Positions 44,481-53,463 of a DNA stretch of 64,000 bases are shown here, in pieces (the first letter of the stretch is position 1; each line of letters begins with the position of its first letter). The notes beneath the pieces are model-generated. The model was not told where the DNA came from and did no database searches. It saw nothing but the letters and a program-made list of their open reading frames with translations. Made by a program: the position numbers and the translations under genes. The stretch comes from Bifidobacterium lemurum (GTDB taxonomy: Bacteria; Actinomycetota; Actinomycetes; Actinomycetales; Bifidobacteriaceae). Location of the stretch: the NCBI RefSeq assembly GCF_014898175.1, contig NZ_CP062948.1, positions 1,612,001 through 1,676,000 of the forward strand, written 5' to 3'.

Positions 44481-44567
44481 GCTAGCAGTGTTCGCTCCGG
44501 CGGTACCCATCATAGCCGATAGAATCGCGTATATCGAAAACGTCTCCTAGCAGGGGCGGATTAGACC

Positions 44568-44585
44568 GTCCGGCGATCGCCGGAC
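44568..44585. repeat. perfect 18-base palindrome
   Basis: GTCCGGCGATCGCCGGAC, 50 bases before the small membrane-protein ORF. It could be an operator or a hairpin in a leader RNA. Confidence 0.5.
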
Positions 44586-44635
44586 GACGTTGCCGCGTCC
44601 AACGCGGCGCGGCTGTGTAAGAAAGGTTATGCAAT

Positions 44636-44794
44636 ATGCATAATCCAAATGAGGAGCCGCGCGGCGGCTCGATAATCTGGCTCATGGCGGTGCTCGTCAT
44701 TGCCCTTTCGGCCAAGGTGGACTCCACCGCAGCCGATGTCGCGATACTGGCGTTGACCATGTATGCGATCAGAGCAGGAATCAGCCGCCAGTAG
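44636..44794 (+). CDS. 52-residue small membrane protein, unknown
   Basis: ATG at 44636 with AGAAAGG about 10 bases upstream. The polar N terminus MHNPNEEPRGG is followed by a hydrophobic segment (SIIWLMAVLVIALSAK), a short acidic turn and a second hydrophobic stretch (DVAILALTMYAIRAGISRQ). The length, hydrophobicity and RBS favour a genuine small membrane protein over noise. An overlapping minus-strand frame exists but has a poorer start. Family not recognised. Confidence 0.5.
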   Translation: MHNPNEEPRGGSIIWLMAVLVIALSAKVDSTAADVAILALTMYAIRAGISRQ

Positions 44795-44806
44795 CGGCAC
44801 ACTCAG

Positions 44807-44832
44807 CCCGCCACGGGGTGATCCGTGGCGGG
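44807..44832 (+). terminator. hairpin after the small membrane-protein ORF
   Basis: CCCGCCACGG/CCGTGGCGGG with a 6-base loop, 12 bases after the stop. There is no T run, so termination would be weak. Confidence 0.45.
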
Positions 44833-44875
44833 TCATCCAATCCACGGCAAGGGCGCGCGGGAAACAGGGGAGGCA

Positions 44876-44938
44876 ATGGCTCTCACGGACGTCCCCACTG
44901 GGAGAACGTCTCTACCGGTGTGGGGTACGAGGCTTTGA
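44876..44938 (+). CDS. 20-residue mini-ORF (possible leader peptide)
   Basis: MALTDVPTGRTSLPVWGTRL from an ATG preceded by GGGGAGG at ideal spacing. It stops exactly where the next ORF starts (TGATG). It may be a leader peptide that couples translation of the 38-residue ORF. Expression is unproven. Confidence 0.3.
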   Translation: MALTDVPTGRTSLPVWGTRL

Positions 44939-45054
44939 TGGCGGTGACCTTGCCTTGTCGTTTGACCCGGGTGATGCATCCGAAGCTGCGGAGTGTCGTC
45001 ATCGTGACCACACTCCGTTTGGCGCTTTTCGTGAGTCAATTAAAAGTACATTAG
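44938..45054 (+). CDS. 38-residue basic mini-ORF, unknown
   Basis: Starts in the TGATG overlap. Basic with a modestly hydrophobic middle (SVVIVTTLRLALFVSQ). Not recognised; listed because of the coupled arrangement with the 20-residue ORF, which has a good RBS. Confidence 0.25.
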   Translation: MAVTLPCRLTRVMHPKLRSVVIVTTLRLALFVSQLKVH

Positions 45055-45186
45055 TCGCGCTTTTTCGTGTCATATTATGCAGTATCGCGCTGTTTTGCCG
45101 GATTTTGGGCGGACACTGCGCAACCTTGCGCGGCAGCTCGCAAACCCTTGGAATCATTGGGTTTTCAGGGGGTGCAGGCATACGAA
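45055..45186. other. no gene recognised
   Basis: Relatively A+T-rich stretch with no supported frame, leading to the tRNA-Ser terminator. Confidence 0.4.
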
Positions 45187-45213
45187 AAAGGACGGTACCG
45201 CGTACCGTCCTTT
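45187..45213 (-). terminator. intrinsic terminator of tRNA-Ser
   Basis: Perfect stem AAAGGACGGTAC/GTACCGTCCTTT with a 3-base loop. The T run is on the minus strand, 10 bases beyond the tRNA. Confidence 0.9.
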
Positions 45214-45222
45214 CGCTCCTCG

Positions 45223-45310
45223 CGGAGTCAGAGGGATTCGAACCCTCGAGCCGCTATAAACGACTAACACCTTAGCAGGGTGCCCCTATCGGCCACTCAG
45301 GCATGACTCC
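45223..45310 (-). tRNA. tRNA-Ser(GCT)
   Basis: 88 bases with a long variable arm. Acceptor GGAGTCA/TGACTCC, anticodon GCT in ACCCTGCTAAGGT, T-loop GGTTCGAATCCC. No encoded CCA. Confidence 0.96.
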
Positions 45311-45791
45311 GGCGCTGCATTCATACATGCTCATATGAGCGCAACAGCATATTACATTACCACTGGGTGTGGATGCGACTCGCCCGCCGCATCGGGAAAG
45401 TCGCGCCGAAAACCGAAGAGATCTCCGGGGCGTCGCCTTCCCGACGTCCTGCGTATCCGAATGACGGGGTCATCTTGGCCATGCCGATGATGGCGCAGTC
45501 GAGATCGATCGCAATAAAGCGCGCTCCGAAGGTCGAGCGCGAAACAGGAGATCATCTCGCAGACGCACCCCGTCGCGGACGATGGCTTCGGGCGCGCGGT
45601 GGGCGGTGGGGATCCGATAGGTGGAGCGGAGGTACGCCATTGTCCGTCCGTCTCCACATGACATCCTAGCCCCTCATGCCCCTTGGCGATGGGCGCGGCG
45701 AGTCCTCGCCAGCGGCGGCATGCGATTTTCCAATGCAGGCGGCGGCCAGTAGTCTGGTAGAGGAAAGTGCGAGAAGAGCAGGGAGTCCAGT
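45311..45791. other. gene-free stretch
   Basis: 480 bases with open frames on both strands but no RBS, no recognisable protein and no motif. The tRNA-Ser promoter should be at its left end. Confidence 0.45.
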
Positions 45792-47147
45792 ATGAAACAC
45801 GCGAACGGCTACGGCCAATACGGCGCACCGCGCAATCGCGGCGCCGCATGGGTGGTCCCCCTAAGCATTGTGGTCGCCATCCTCGTGGTGGTCGCGGCAT
45901 GGTTCGCCACCCGCGGGACCAACACCACGGATAGCGCGTCCAATGCGGCCCCCAACGCCAGCGTCCAAACCGATTTGGAGAAAACCGAGGCGACGCCGAC
46001 CCCGGTGGTCGAACACCACGGCAACTCGCCGGACTGCCCCGACACCGACTGCATCGCCATGCTCGTCAACGGCGACCTGCTGTTCCACGAAGGCCTGTGG
46101 AGCCAGTTCGCCGGCGCGGACACCTCCGCCACCGACGGCACGGCATTCAACTTCGACCCGCTGTTCGAGCCGATGCGCAAATACATCCAGGCCTCCGACA
46201 TCGCCGTTTGCGAATTCGAAACGCCCATCGCCCAGCGCGGCGGCCCCTACGCGGCGTACCCGATCTTCAACATCCCCGCCGAAGTGGCCGATGCGGTCAA
46301 GAACGTGGGCTATACCGCCTGCACACACGCCACCAACCATTCGTGGGACCAGGGCGCCGACGGCATCGCCCGCCTGTGGGACACGCTGGAGGCGAACGGC
46401 ATCGCCCAGACCGGATCCTATAAAACCGAGGAGGATTCCACCAAACCGCTCGTCATCGATTCGCCGACCGGCGGTGGCAAATTGGGGCTTGTGACCGGCA
46501 CGGTGTCGCTTAACGGCATGACCGCCGACCACGACTGGCAGGTGGACCGTCTGCGCGAATCCGGCGACCCGAACTACCAGTCGGATATCGACAAGGCCGT
46601 GGCCAAGGCCGAGGCCGCGCGCGAGCAAGGGGCCGACGTGGTGGCCATGGCCATGCACTCCGTGCAGGAATACATCGACTACGCCGATTCCTGGCAGATC
46701 TCCGAAGCCCATGCGCTCGCCGACACGGGTGCGTTCGATGTGATCTACGGTGCCGGATGCCATTGCGCGCAGCCGATCGAGAACTACAACGGCACGTGGA
46801 TCATCTACGGTTTGGGCAACGCGGTCACCGAATCCGCCAACACCGCCGCGACCATCGTCAACAACCAGGGCGTCACCGCCCGTGTCCAGTTCGCCGGCAA
46901 GAAGGGCGTCGCCGGCTCATGGCGCGTCAACCGCATCGATTGGATCCCCACCGCGAATGTGCGCCAAGGCGGCTACCAATGGTGCTCGATCGCCGCGGAC
47001 AAGCCGGATGGCCCATGTTGGGGCGATGACCAGGACGCCCAGGTGCGGCAACGCATATGGGATGTCGTCTATTCGATGGGCGCCGACCAGAATGTGGTGC
47101 GCGAATGGAACATCACCGAGGAGCAGACGCAGCAGACCGCGCAATAG
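45792..47147 (+). CDS. CapA-family (PGA_cap) protein, membrane-anchored
   Basis: 451 residues. The N-terminal anchor (AAWVVPLSIVVAILVVVAAW) is followed by a Thr/Ser linker. The core resembles poly-gamma-glutamate synthesis protein CapA: MLVNGDLLFHEGLWSQF, ASDIAVCEFETPIAQRGG, AVKNVGYTACTHATNHSWDQ (metal ligands), VVAMAMHSVQEY and DVIYGAGCHCAQPIENYNGT. Metallophosphatase-like fold, extracellular. CapA relatives often have cell-surface polymer roles, not real PGA synthesis; no capBC genes are here. Confidence 0.88.
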   Translation: MKHANGYGQYGAPRNRGAAWVVPLSIVVAILVVVAAWFATRGTNTTDSASNAAPNASVQTDLEKTEATPTPVVEHHGNSPDCPDTDCIAMLVNGDLLFHEGLWSQFAGADTSATDGTAFNFDPLFEPMRKYIQASDIAVCEFETPIAQRGGPYAAYPIFNIPAEVADAVKNVGYTACTHATNHSWDQGADGIARLWDTLEANGIAQTGSYKTEEDSTKPLVIDSPTGGGKLGLVTGTVSLNGMTADHDWQVDRLRESGDPNYQSDIDKAVAKAEAAREQGADVVAMAMHSVQEYIDYADSWQISEAHALADTGAFDVIYGAGCHCAQPIENYNGTWIIYGLGNAVTESANTAATIVNNQGVTARVQFAGKKGVAGSWRVNRIDWIPTANVRQGGYQWCSIAADKPDGPCWGDDQDAQVRQRIWDVVYSMGADQNVVREWNITEEQTQQTAQ

Positions 47148-47277
47148 CGCCGCCGTCCGCCGCTCCGCCGCCTGCCCCGCCTCCCAATCCCGACGTCCGT
47201 CGCGTCCGTCATCTGTCCGCCGCTCCGTCCGCCACCTGCTGACATCCTTTTCTGCTGGTGTGCCTAAGGTGTTGCCC

Positions 47278-48300
47278 ATGACGCAAGTATTCGAAACCCA
47301 GCCCGACCACGCCGACCTGCCGCTTGTGGTGATGCCCGCGGTGCTCGATGCGATGGTCGAGCCGATTAAAGCCCAGTTCCCGCAGCTGCGCGACATCGCC
47401 CGCGTGCGCATGTTCGAGGAGTTCACCTCCGACGAAAACACGCTTGCCGAACGCGCGCGCGGCGCGGATGTGCTGCTGATCGGCGGCTACCACATCAGTG
47501 ACGCGCTGCTGCGCCGTCTTGCCGACGGCGGCGTCAAATGCCTGGTGTTCTGCGGCACCGGCGTGGCCAGCTACGTCAATCTCGAATTGGCCGGAACGTT
47601 GAACCTGCGTGTGTGCAACGCTGAGCACTACGGCGACAACGCGGTGGCCGAACTCACCTTCGCGTTGCTGTTCGAGCTGATCCGCCGCACCGGCGAGCTC
47701 GACGCGGCCACCAAACGCGGCGACTGGTCCTGGTCGGGCGGCGACGGCCTGCAGCTGGCGGGCAAACGTCTGGGCATCATCGGACTCGGCGGCATCGGCG
47801 CCACCGTGGCCCGCATCGCCCGCGCCTTCGGCATGCGGGTGAGCGCTTGGAGCGAGCATGTGCCCGAGGAGATGTTCGCCGGTTGCGGCGCGACCCCCGT
47901 GGCGGATTTGGGCGAGCTGATCGAGGGGGCGGATGTGGTCAGCGTGCATATGCCGTTGCTGGAAGGCGAGCATGGCACGCGCGGCATCATCACCGCCGAG
48001 CATTTGGAGCGCCTGCGCCCGGGCACGCTGTTCGTCAACACGGCCCGCGCCGAGGTGATCGAGCCGGGCGCGCTGCTCTCCCGACTGCAACGAGGCGACA
48101 TCCCCGCCGCGCTCGACGTGTATGACCATGAGCCGCTGACCGCGGACGATCCGCTGTGTCGGATTCCCGGCATCGTGCTCACGCCGCATGTGGGATGGCG
48201 CACCGACGGCGCGTTCGTGGAACTGACCCGTCAGATGGTCGCCTGCGCGGCCGCGTTCCTGCAAGGCGGGCGGCTGAACGTCGTGGTGTCGGAACGCTGA
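47278..48300 (+). CDS. D-isomer-specific 2-hydroxyacid dehydrogenase
   Basis: 340 residues, ATG at 47278 with TAAGGTG upstream. NAD-binding Rossmann fold (LGIIGLGGIGATVARIARAF), the conserved substrate Arg region (LFVNTARAEVIEPGALLSRL) and the catalytic His near LTPHVGWRTDGAF are present. A lactate, glycerate or phosphoglycerate-type substrate cannot be separated. Its stop overlaps the next start as TGATG. Confidence 0.88.
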   Translation: MTQVFETQPDHADLPLVVMPAVLDAMVEPIKAQFPQLRDIARVRMFEEFTSDENTLAERARGADVLLIGGYHISDALLRRLADGGVKCLVFCGTGVASYVNLELAGTLNLRVCNAEHYGDNAVAELTFALLFELIRRTGELDAATKRGDWSWSGGDGLQLAGKRLGIIGLGGIGATVARIARAFGMRVSAWSEHVPEEMFAGCGATPVADLGELIEGADVVSVHMPLLEGEHGTRGIITAEHLERLRPGTLFVNTARAEVIEPGALLSRLQRGDIPAALDVYDHEPLTADDPLCRIPGIVLTPHVGWRTDGAFVELTRQMVACAAAFLQGGRLNVVVSER

Positions 48301-48974
48301 TGCGCACGATTCTGAATCCCGTCGACCAGCCGGCGCACGCCTCGCTGGTGGAGAAGAAATCCGAATTCATCGGCGACGCCGCGCATATCGACTCGCTTGA
48401 GGATGCGCTCGCGTTCGTGGAGACGATCCGCGAACGGCATCCCAAAGCCCGTCATGTGGCGTATGCGGCGGTGATAGGTGGAGCGGACGGCCGGCTGAGC
48501 GAGCGTATGAGTGATGACGGCGAACCCTCCGGCACCGCTGGCAAGCCGATTCTCGACGTGCTGCGGCAAAGCGGCTCCACGGATTGCGTGGTGGCGGTCA
48601 CGCGCTATTTCGGTGGCATTCTGCTGGGCTCGGGCGGTTTGGTGCGCGCGTATTCGTCGGCCGCTTCGTTGGCGATGAAAGCCGCGGCCACGGCGAGCAT
48701 CGTGCCCTGCCGGCGGTATCGGCTGGTGTTGGATTATCCGCAGTTGGCCCGATTGCGGCAGTTGCTGGCGCAAAGCGACGGCACGCAGGATCAGGAGACC
48801 TACACCGACAAGGTGGAACTGGTGGTGGCCGTGCCCGTCGAGGGTGCGGCGCGCTTCGAGGAGCGGGTGCGTGAATCGTTCAACGCCGCGTTGATTCCGG
48901 AACCGTTGGATTGCGTGAACCGCGCCGTGCCGGATGCGGGCTCGGGCGCGGATGCCGGTCCGATCGGCGTATGA
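48300..48974 (+). CDS. YigZ/IMPACT-family protein
   Basis: 224 residues, ATG in a TGATG overlap with the dehydrogenase stop. The UPF0029/IMPACT domain is clear (VEKKSEFIGDAAHIDSLEDA; SDDGEPSGTAGKPILDVLRQ; VAVTRYFGGILLGSGGLVRA). A DUF1949 half follows (VLDYPQLARLRQLLAQSDGT). The function is not established; YigZ relatives are suggested to bind nucleic acid or affect translation. Confidence 0.9.
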   Translation: MRTILNPVDQPAHASLVEKKSEFIGDAAHIDSLEDALAFVETIRERHPKARHVAYAAVIGGADGRLSERMSDDGEPSGTAGKPILDVLRQSGSTDCVVAVTRYFGGILLGSGGLVRAYSSAASLAMKAAATASIVPCRRYRLVLDYPQLARLRQLLAQSDGTQDQETYTDKVELVVAVPVEGAARFEERVRESFNAALIPEPLDCVNRAVPDAGSGADAGPIGV

Positions 48975-49037
48975 AACAGTGCGGGTGCGAACGGCGCGGC
49001 GAGTCAACGTCGCGGACCCTGAACTAAGCTGGTCGGT

Positions 49038-49655
49038 ATGACCGACGAGAACAGCAATGAGACCACGGCCGCGCAGGACTTCGAGCCGCTGACGGAAACC
49101 TACGAGCGTTTGCGTCACTCCACCGATTCCACGGAACTCAGCGAATTCGCACGTCGCCCGTTGCCCGACCGCGCCGATCAGGCCTCGTTCTCGCGAGCCA
49201 CGGCGTTGTTGGAGGCCGTGGCCGGCAATCCCCACACACCCGTCGAGGATCGCCTGTTTCTCGCCCAAACCATGCCGTTTCCGAATGTGCTCATCAAGTT
49301 GTCGGTTGATGCGGAGCCTGTGGTGCGTCAGGCCGTTGCCGCCAACGAGGACAGCAAGAACTGGCTGCTCGGCCGTCTGACCAAGGATCCGATTCCCGAG
49401 GTGCGGGACACCGCGCTTGTCAACAAGCACACATCGTGGAAGATGCGTCTGGAGGGGGCGCAGAACCCCGAAACGGACGCGAAGACCCTGGATTATCTCG
49501 GTGTTCTCGGCACGGAGATCGAGCCGGGCGCGTCTCCGATCCTCTCGTCCATGGTGCGTCGCGCCGTGGCGTTGAATCCCAACACCAGCGCGCAAATGCG
49601 GGAGAAGCTGGCGACTGATCCCTCCGAAGAGGTGCGTCGCGCCGCCGGACGGTAG
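49038..49655 (+). CDS. variant leucine-rich repeat (LRV) protein
   Basis: 205 residues, all helical. Repeating pattern of short helical units: ATALLEAVAGNPHTPVEDRL, VVRQAVAANEDSKNWLLGRL, PEVRDTALVNKHTSWKMRLE, MVRRAVALNPNTSAQMREKL and PSEEVRRAAG. Such repeat proteins serve as binding scaffolds; here the partner is unknown. The protein domain resembles the C-terminal end of the FHA protein at 18015-19451. Confidence 0.8.
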   Translation: MTDENSNETTAAQDFEPLTETYERLRHSTDSTELSEFARRPLPDRADQASFSRATALLEAVAGNPHTPVEDRLFLAQTMPFPNVLIKLSVDAEPVVRQAVAANEDSKNWLLGRLTKDPIPEVRDTALVNKHTSWKMRLEGAQNPETDAKTLDYLGVLGTEIEPGASPILSSMVRRAVALNPNTSAQMREKLATDPSEEVRRAAGR

Positions 49656-49970
49656 ATGATGGGAGTGGACGGTCCGTCGGGAAGGAGTCGGGCTGCTGAA
49701 GTCCCGGCGGTGTTCGGGGTCGAATCGCCACCCTTTGGTCGCGAAGGTTGATGCTTGGCGGTGGTTTCCGCTGGGTTAAAGCTGATCGTTCGCCGGCACG
49801 CCGTTGTGTCGTTTCCATTGGAGGGGGCTGGCGGGGGCGGATGTGGATTCCGTGAACAGGGTATTTTCCTACGAGACAGGGATTGTGCCCAAGAATCCCC
49901 CCCCCCATCATTTTTCTGACAACGATTGCAGAAACCGCAAAACAGTCGCGTGGCGCGGTTTGTCGGTGGT
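49656..49970. other. malQ upstream region with a C10 tract
   Basis: No gene recognised. A run of ten C (49897-49906) lies about 65 bases before the malQ -10. Length changes here would alter spacing of any upstream site. Confidence 0.7.
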
Positions 49971-49976
49971 TACACT
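49971..49976 (+). promoter_or_regulatory. malQ -10 element, leaderless message
   Basis: TACACT ends 7 bases before the second ATG (49984), so transcription would start at or next to that ATG. No Shine-Dalgarno is present at either ATG. Confidence 0.5.
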
Positions 49977-49983
49977 AATGACT

Positions 49984-52149
49984 ATGACAGAGAACAATGA
50001 GAGTGAAGAACGTCTGGCACGGCCGCTGATTCGCTTGGCCCGGCTGGTTGGAATCGCCACAAGCTACACCGGCATGAGTCATGACTGGCATGAGATCGAC
50101 GATGACGTCCTGATCGAAGTGCTGGCCGCGCTCGGCATCGACGCCCGCGACGAGGCCGTCGCGCTCGACTCCATCCGCGGAATCCTGCACGAACGCCATG
50201 GCCGTTTGGTCGCCCCCACCGTGCTGCATATCGCCGGCCGTGAAGGCCGCGTGCTGGTGAACACCGGAATCCTGGAGATCCCTTCGGGCTCGATCACCCT
50301 GGAGAGCGGTGAGGAATACGGAAGCGCGCTGGTCCCCGGACCGGGCGACGGCTCGAAGGCCTACGAGGTGGACGGCAGGTTCGTCTCCACCGCCTCGCTC
50401 GTCATTCCCGAAGACCTGCCGGCCGGCTACCATACCCTGCACGTCACGGTCGCCGGCCGCACCGAGAGCGCCACGCTGATCAGCGCCCCCGAACGGGTGG
50501 AATTGCTGGATGGGATGAAGTCCGGCAGCCTGTGGGGGTGGATGGCGCAGCTGTACTCCATCCGTTCCGCCGGATCGTGGGGCGTGGGTGATTACGAGGA
50601 TCTCAAAACCCTGCTGGTGGAGTCCAAGCGGCGCACGGGTGCCGATTTCATGCTGATCAATCCGATGCATGCGGCCGAGCCCGTCTCCCCGCTGACCCCA
50701 TCGCCGTATCTGCCGGTTTCGCGAAGCCTGGTGAACTTCACCTACATCCGCCCCGAAACCGTCGCCGAATACGCGAGGCTGGACGAGGCCTCGCGCGCCC
50801 AGGTCGACGCGCTTCACGCCGAAACCGATCCGTTGAACGGCGATTCGCAGATCATCGACCGCGACACCATGTGGGGTGTGAAGATGCGCGCGCTGTGGCT
50901 GATCTTCAAAGCCGGGCGCACCGCGGAACGCCAGGCGGACTTCGACGCGTTCAAAGCGGAGCAGGGCGATGATCTGGAAGCCTATGCCACGTGGTGCCTG
51001 TGCTATGACAAGTGGGGCGCGCCCGATGGAAGCGAAGGGAACTGGGAGCGCGTGCTCACCAAGGATTCCGAGCAGGTCGTCGCGTTGAGGGAGCAGTTCC
51101 CCGACACGCTCGATTTCTACCGCTGGCTGGAGTGGATCGCCGTGGAGCAGTTCAACGCGGCGCAGCAGGCCGCCCGCGACGCGGGACTGGCCATCGGCGT
51201 GATGGCCGATCTGGCCGTCGGCGTGCATCCCAACGGCTCCGAAGTGTGGTGGAATCCCGAGCGCTTCGCCAAGGGCGCGACCGTGGGCGCCCCTCCGGAC
51301 ATGTTCAACCAACAGGGCCAGAATTGGAGCCAGCCTCCGTTGAACCCGCTTGATCTGGAACGTACCGGCTATGCCGCCTACCGTCAGATGGTGCACGGCA
51401 TGTTCGCCCGCGCCGGCGCGGTGCGCATCGACCATATCCTCGGATTGTTCCGCCTGTGGTGGATTCCCGAGGGCCGCAGCGCGACGGACGGCGCCTACGT
51501 GCACTACGATGCCGATGTCATGCTGGGCATCCTCGCGCTGGAGGCCTCGCGTGCCGGCGGCGTCGTCGTCGGCGAGGACTTGGGTGTGGTTCCCGAGTAT
51601 GTGGCCGACTCGCTGTCCTCGCACGGCCTGCTGGGCTGCGCGGTCGAATGGTTCGAGCAGCGCGACGGCGTGTTCCGCACGCCGAAGCAGTGGCGCGAAT
51701 ACGCGCTCGCCTCGGTGAACACGCATGATATGCCGCCGGCGGCCGGTTATCTCGAATACGAGCATGTGAAGATCCGCGAGCGTCTGGGATTGCTGTCCGG
51801 GCCGGTCGAGGAGTTCCAGGCCAGCGCCCAGGCCGAGCAGGACGCGATGATCGCGATGCTGGTCGACAACGGCTATCTCGACGCGCAGGCCGCGGCGGAT
51901 CGTGTGGCCAACGAGAAGGCGATTGTGGAGGCTCTGTACCGCGCGCTCACCGATTCGCCGTGCAAGCTGCTCGCCGCCTCGATCACCGACGCGGTGGGCG
52001 AGAAGCGCGCGCAGAACCAGCCGGGCACCAACAACGAGTATCTGAACTGGCGTATCCCGTTGGGCGACGAGCGGGGCAACGTGGTTCCGGTCGAAGGGCT
52101 GTTCGACCGTGAATCCGTGCAGCGCATCGCCGCGATTATGCGGGGCTGA
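49984..52149 (+). CDS. malQ: 4-alpha-glucanotransferase (amylomaltase)
   Basis: 721 residues from ATG 49984, or 723 from ATG 49978. GH77 enzyme transferring glucan chains between maltooligosaccharides in the cytosol. An N-terminal ~150-residue MalQ extension precedes the barrel. FMLINPMHAAEPVSPLTPSP, IGVMADLAVGVHPNGSEVWW, GAVRIDHILGLFRLWWIPEG (catalytic Asp), VVGEDLGVVPEYVADSL (catalytic Glu) and ASVNTHDMPPAAGYLEY (third Asp) are all in place. With glgX later in the window it suggests alpha-glucan metabolism. Confidence 0.93.
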   Translation: MTENNESEERLARPLIRLARLVGIATSYTGMSHDWHEIDDDVLIEVLAALGIDARDEAVALDSIRGILHERHGRLVAPTVLHIAGREGRVLVNTGILEIPSGSITLESGEEYGSALVPGPGDGSKAYEVDGRFVSTASLVIPEDLPAGYHTLHVTVAGRTESATLISAPERVELLDGMKSGSLWGWMAQLYSIRSAGSWGVGDYEDLKTLLVESKRRTGADFMLINPMHAAEPVSPLTPSPYLPVSRSLVNFTYIRPETVAEYARLDEASRAQVDALHAETDPLNGDSQIIDRDTMWGVKMRALWLIFKAGRTAERQADFDAFKAEQGDDLEAYATWCLCYDKWGAPDGSEGNWERVLTKDSEQVVALREQFPDTLDFYRWLEWIAVEQFNAAQQAARDAGLAIGVMADLAVGVHPNGSEVWWNPERFAKGATVGAPPDMFNQQGQNWSQPPLNPLDLERTGYAAYRQMVHGMFARAGAVRIDHILGLFRLWWIPEGRSATDGAYVHYDADVMLGILALEASRAGGVVVGEDLGVVPEYVADSLSSHGLLGCAVEWFEQRDGVFRTPKQWREYALASVNTHDMPPAAGYLEYEHVKIRERLGLLSGPVEEFQASAQAEQDAMIAMLVDNGYLDAQAAADRVANEKAIVEALYRALTDSPCKLLAASITDAVGEKRAQNQPGTNNEYLNWRIPLGDERGNVVPVEGLFDRESVQRIAAIMRG

Positions 52150-52164
52150 CGCGCAACCCGCTGG

Positions 52165-52193
52165 TTGCCTAAAGTCAAGGCCGGCGATATACT
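52165..52193 (+). promoter_or_regulatory. rplM-rpsI promoter
   Basis: TTGCCT, a 17-base spacer, then TATACT. The leader to rplM would be ~165 bases and contains GC-rich inverted sequence (GCCGGGCTTTGCG...CGCATGCCCGG), possibly a regulatory leader. Confidence 0.7.
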
Positions 52194-52364
52194 AGTGGAT
52201 TGTTGTGTTTCCCTAAGGGGTCCTTCAAAGCGCTTTCCCACTCGCCATCGAGGACTTTCAGGGAGCCCACGGATAATGAGGCTTGAAAAGCCGGGCTTTG
52301 CGCCGCTTCAACGCATGCCCGGATTTGGACGGCCCGGAACACAATGAATAGAAAAGGTACACTA

Positions 52365-52814
52365 GTGAAAACTTTCACTCCGAAGCCAGCTGATTTGACT
52401 CATGACTGGTACGTTGTCGACGCCACCGACGTGGTGCTCGGTCGTCTCGCCTCCCAGGTCGCAACCCTGCTGCGCGGCAAGAACAAGCCGACCTACGCGC
52501 CCCACGCCGATTCCGGCAACCATGTGATCATCATCAACGCCGACAAGATTGCTCTGACCGGCAACAAGATGGGCAAGGAACTCTACATGCACTCCGGCCG
52601 TCCGGGCGGTCTGCGTCGCGATTCCTACGCCGAGCTGCTCGCGAAGAACCCCGAGCGCATCATCCGTTCCGCCGTCAAGGGCATGCTGCCGAAGAACCGT
52701 CTGGCCAAGGTGCAGCTTGATCGTCTGCGCATCTTCCGCGGCGCCGAGCATCCGCACGTCGCCCAGAAGCCGCAGGCTTTCGAGATCGCCCAGGTCTCGC
52801 AGCAGGCCAAGTGA
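52365..52814 (+). CDS. rplM: 50S ribosomal protein L13
   Basis: 149 residues from the GTG at 52365 with AAAAGG upstream. [40 protein letters not shown] and [20 protein letters not shown] are the standard L13 sequence. Cotranscribed with rpsI. Confidence 0.98.
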   Translation: MKTFTPKPADLTHDWYVVDATDVVLGRLASQVATLLRGKNKPTYAPHADSGNHVIIINADKIALTGNKMGKELYMHSGRPGGLRRDSYAELLAKNPERIIRSAVKGMLPKNRLAKVQLDRLRIFRGAEHPHVAQKPQAFEIAQVSQQAK

Positions 52815-52836
52815 ACCGTAGGAGGAGATAAGAATC

Positions 52837-53325
52837 ATGGCTGAAAACACCAACGACTCCCAGGTTCAGGAGACCGAAGAGCTCACCAGCTACACCACCG
52901 AGACCAACGCGGGTGCCGGCACCGGCACGTCCGCGATCGAGCCGGGCTACGGCACCGGTCGCCGCAAGGAAGCAGTCGCCCGCGTGCGCCTGATTCCGGG
53001 TTCCGGCAAGTGGACCATCAACGGCCGCACCCTGGAGGAGTACTTCCCCTCCAAGCTGCTGCAGCGTGAGGTCAACTCCCCGATCGTGCTGCTCAAGCTC
53101 GAAGGCAAGTTCGACGCGATCGTCCTCGTCGACGGCGGCGGCACCACCGGCCAGGCCGGTGCCATCCGTCTCGGCGTGGCCCGCGCGCTCAACGCCATCG
53201 ACCGCGATGCCAACCGCGCCACCCTGAAGAAGGCTGGCTTCCTGACCCGCGACTCCCGTGTCGTGGAGCGCAAGAAGGCCGGTCTGCACAAGGCTCGCCG
53301 CGCACCGCAGTTCTCCAAGCGTTAA
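52837..53325 (+). CDS. rpsI: 30S ribosomal protein S9
   Basis: 162 residues, RBS AGGAGGA. A Thr/Glu-rich N-terminal extension of ~45 residues, then [19 protein letters not shown] and the basic C-terminal tail ([17 protein letters not shown]) that reaches the P-site tRNA. The N-terminal extension is longer than in E. coli, as usual in actinobacteria. Confidence 0.98.
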   Translation: MAENTNDSQVQETEELTSYTTETNAGAGTGTSAIEPGYGTGRRKEAVARVRLIPGSGKWTINGRTLEEYFPSKLLQREVNSPIVLLKLEGKFDAIVLVDGGGTTGQAGAIRLGVARALNAIDRDANRATLKKAGFLTRDSRVVERKKAGLHKARRAPQFSKR

Positions 53326-53349
53326 GCTTGGCGCGACACGCGTTATACG

Positions 53350-53377
53350 AAAGGCTCCCGGATCATCCGGGGGCCTT
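53350..53377 (+). terminator. intrinsic terminator after rpsI
   Basis: AAAGGC-TCCCGG/CCGGGG-GCCTTT with a 5-base loop, 25 bases after the S9 stop. Confidence 0.85.
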
Positions 53378-53463
53378 TCTCGTTTCTTGATGGGAACCGT
53401 CATCCCATGGAGATGTTTGCGCCTCGTCGCGCTCCGCTCAGCGTGATGAATAACCGTTATCAT

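Noticed and set aside
45352..45900. 182-residue minus-strand frame after tRNA-Ser
   Set aside because: Arg/Pro/Ser-rich, no RBS, and overlaps the start of the CapA-like gene.
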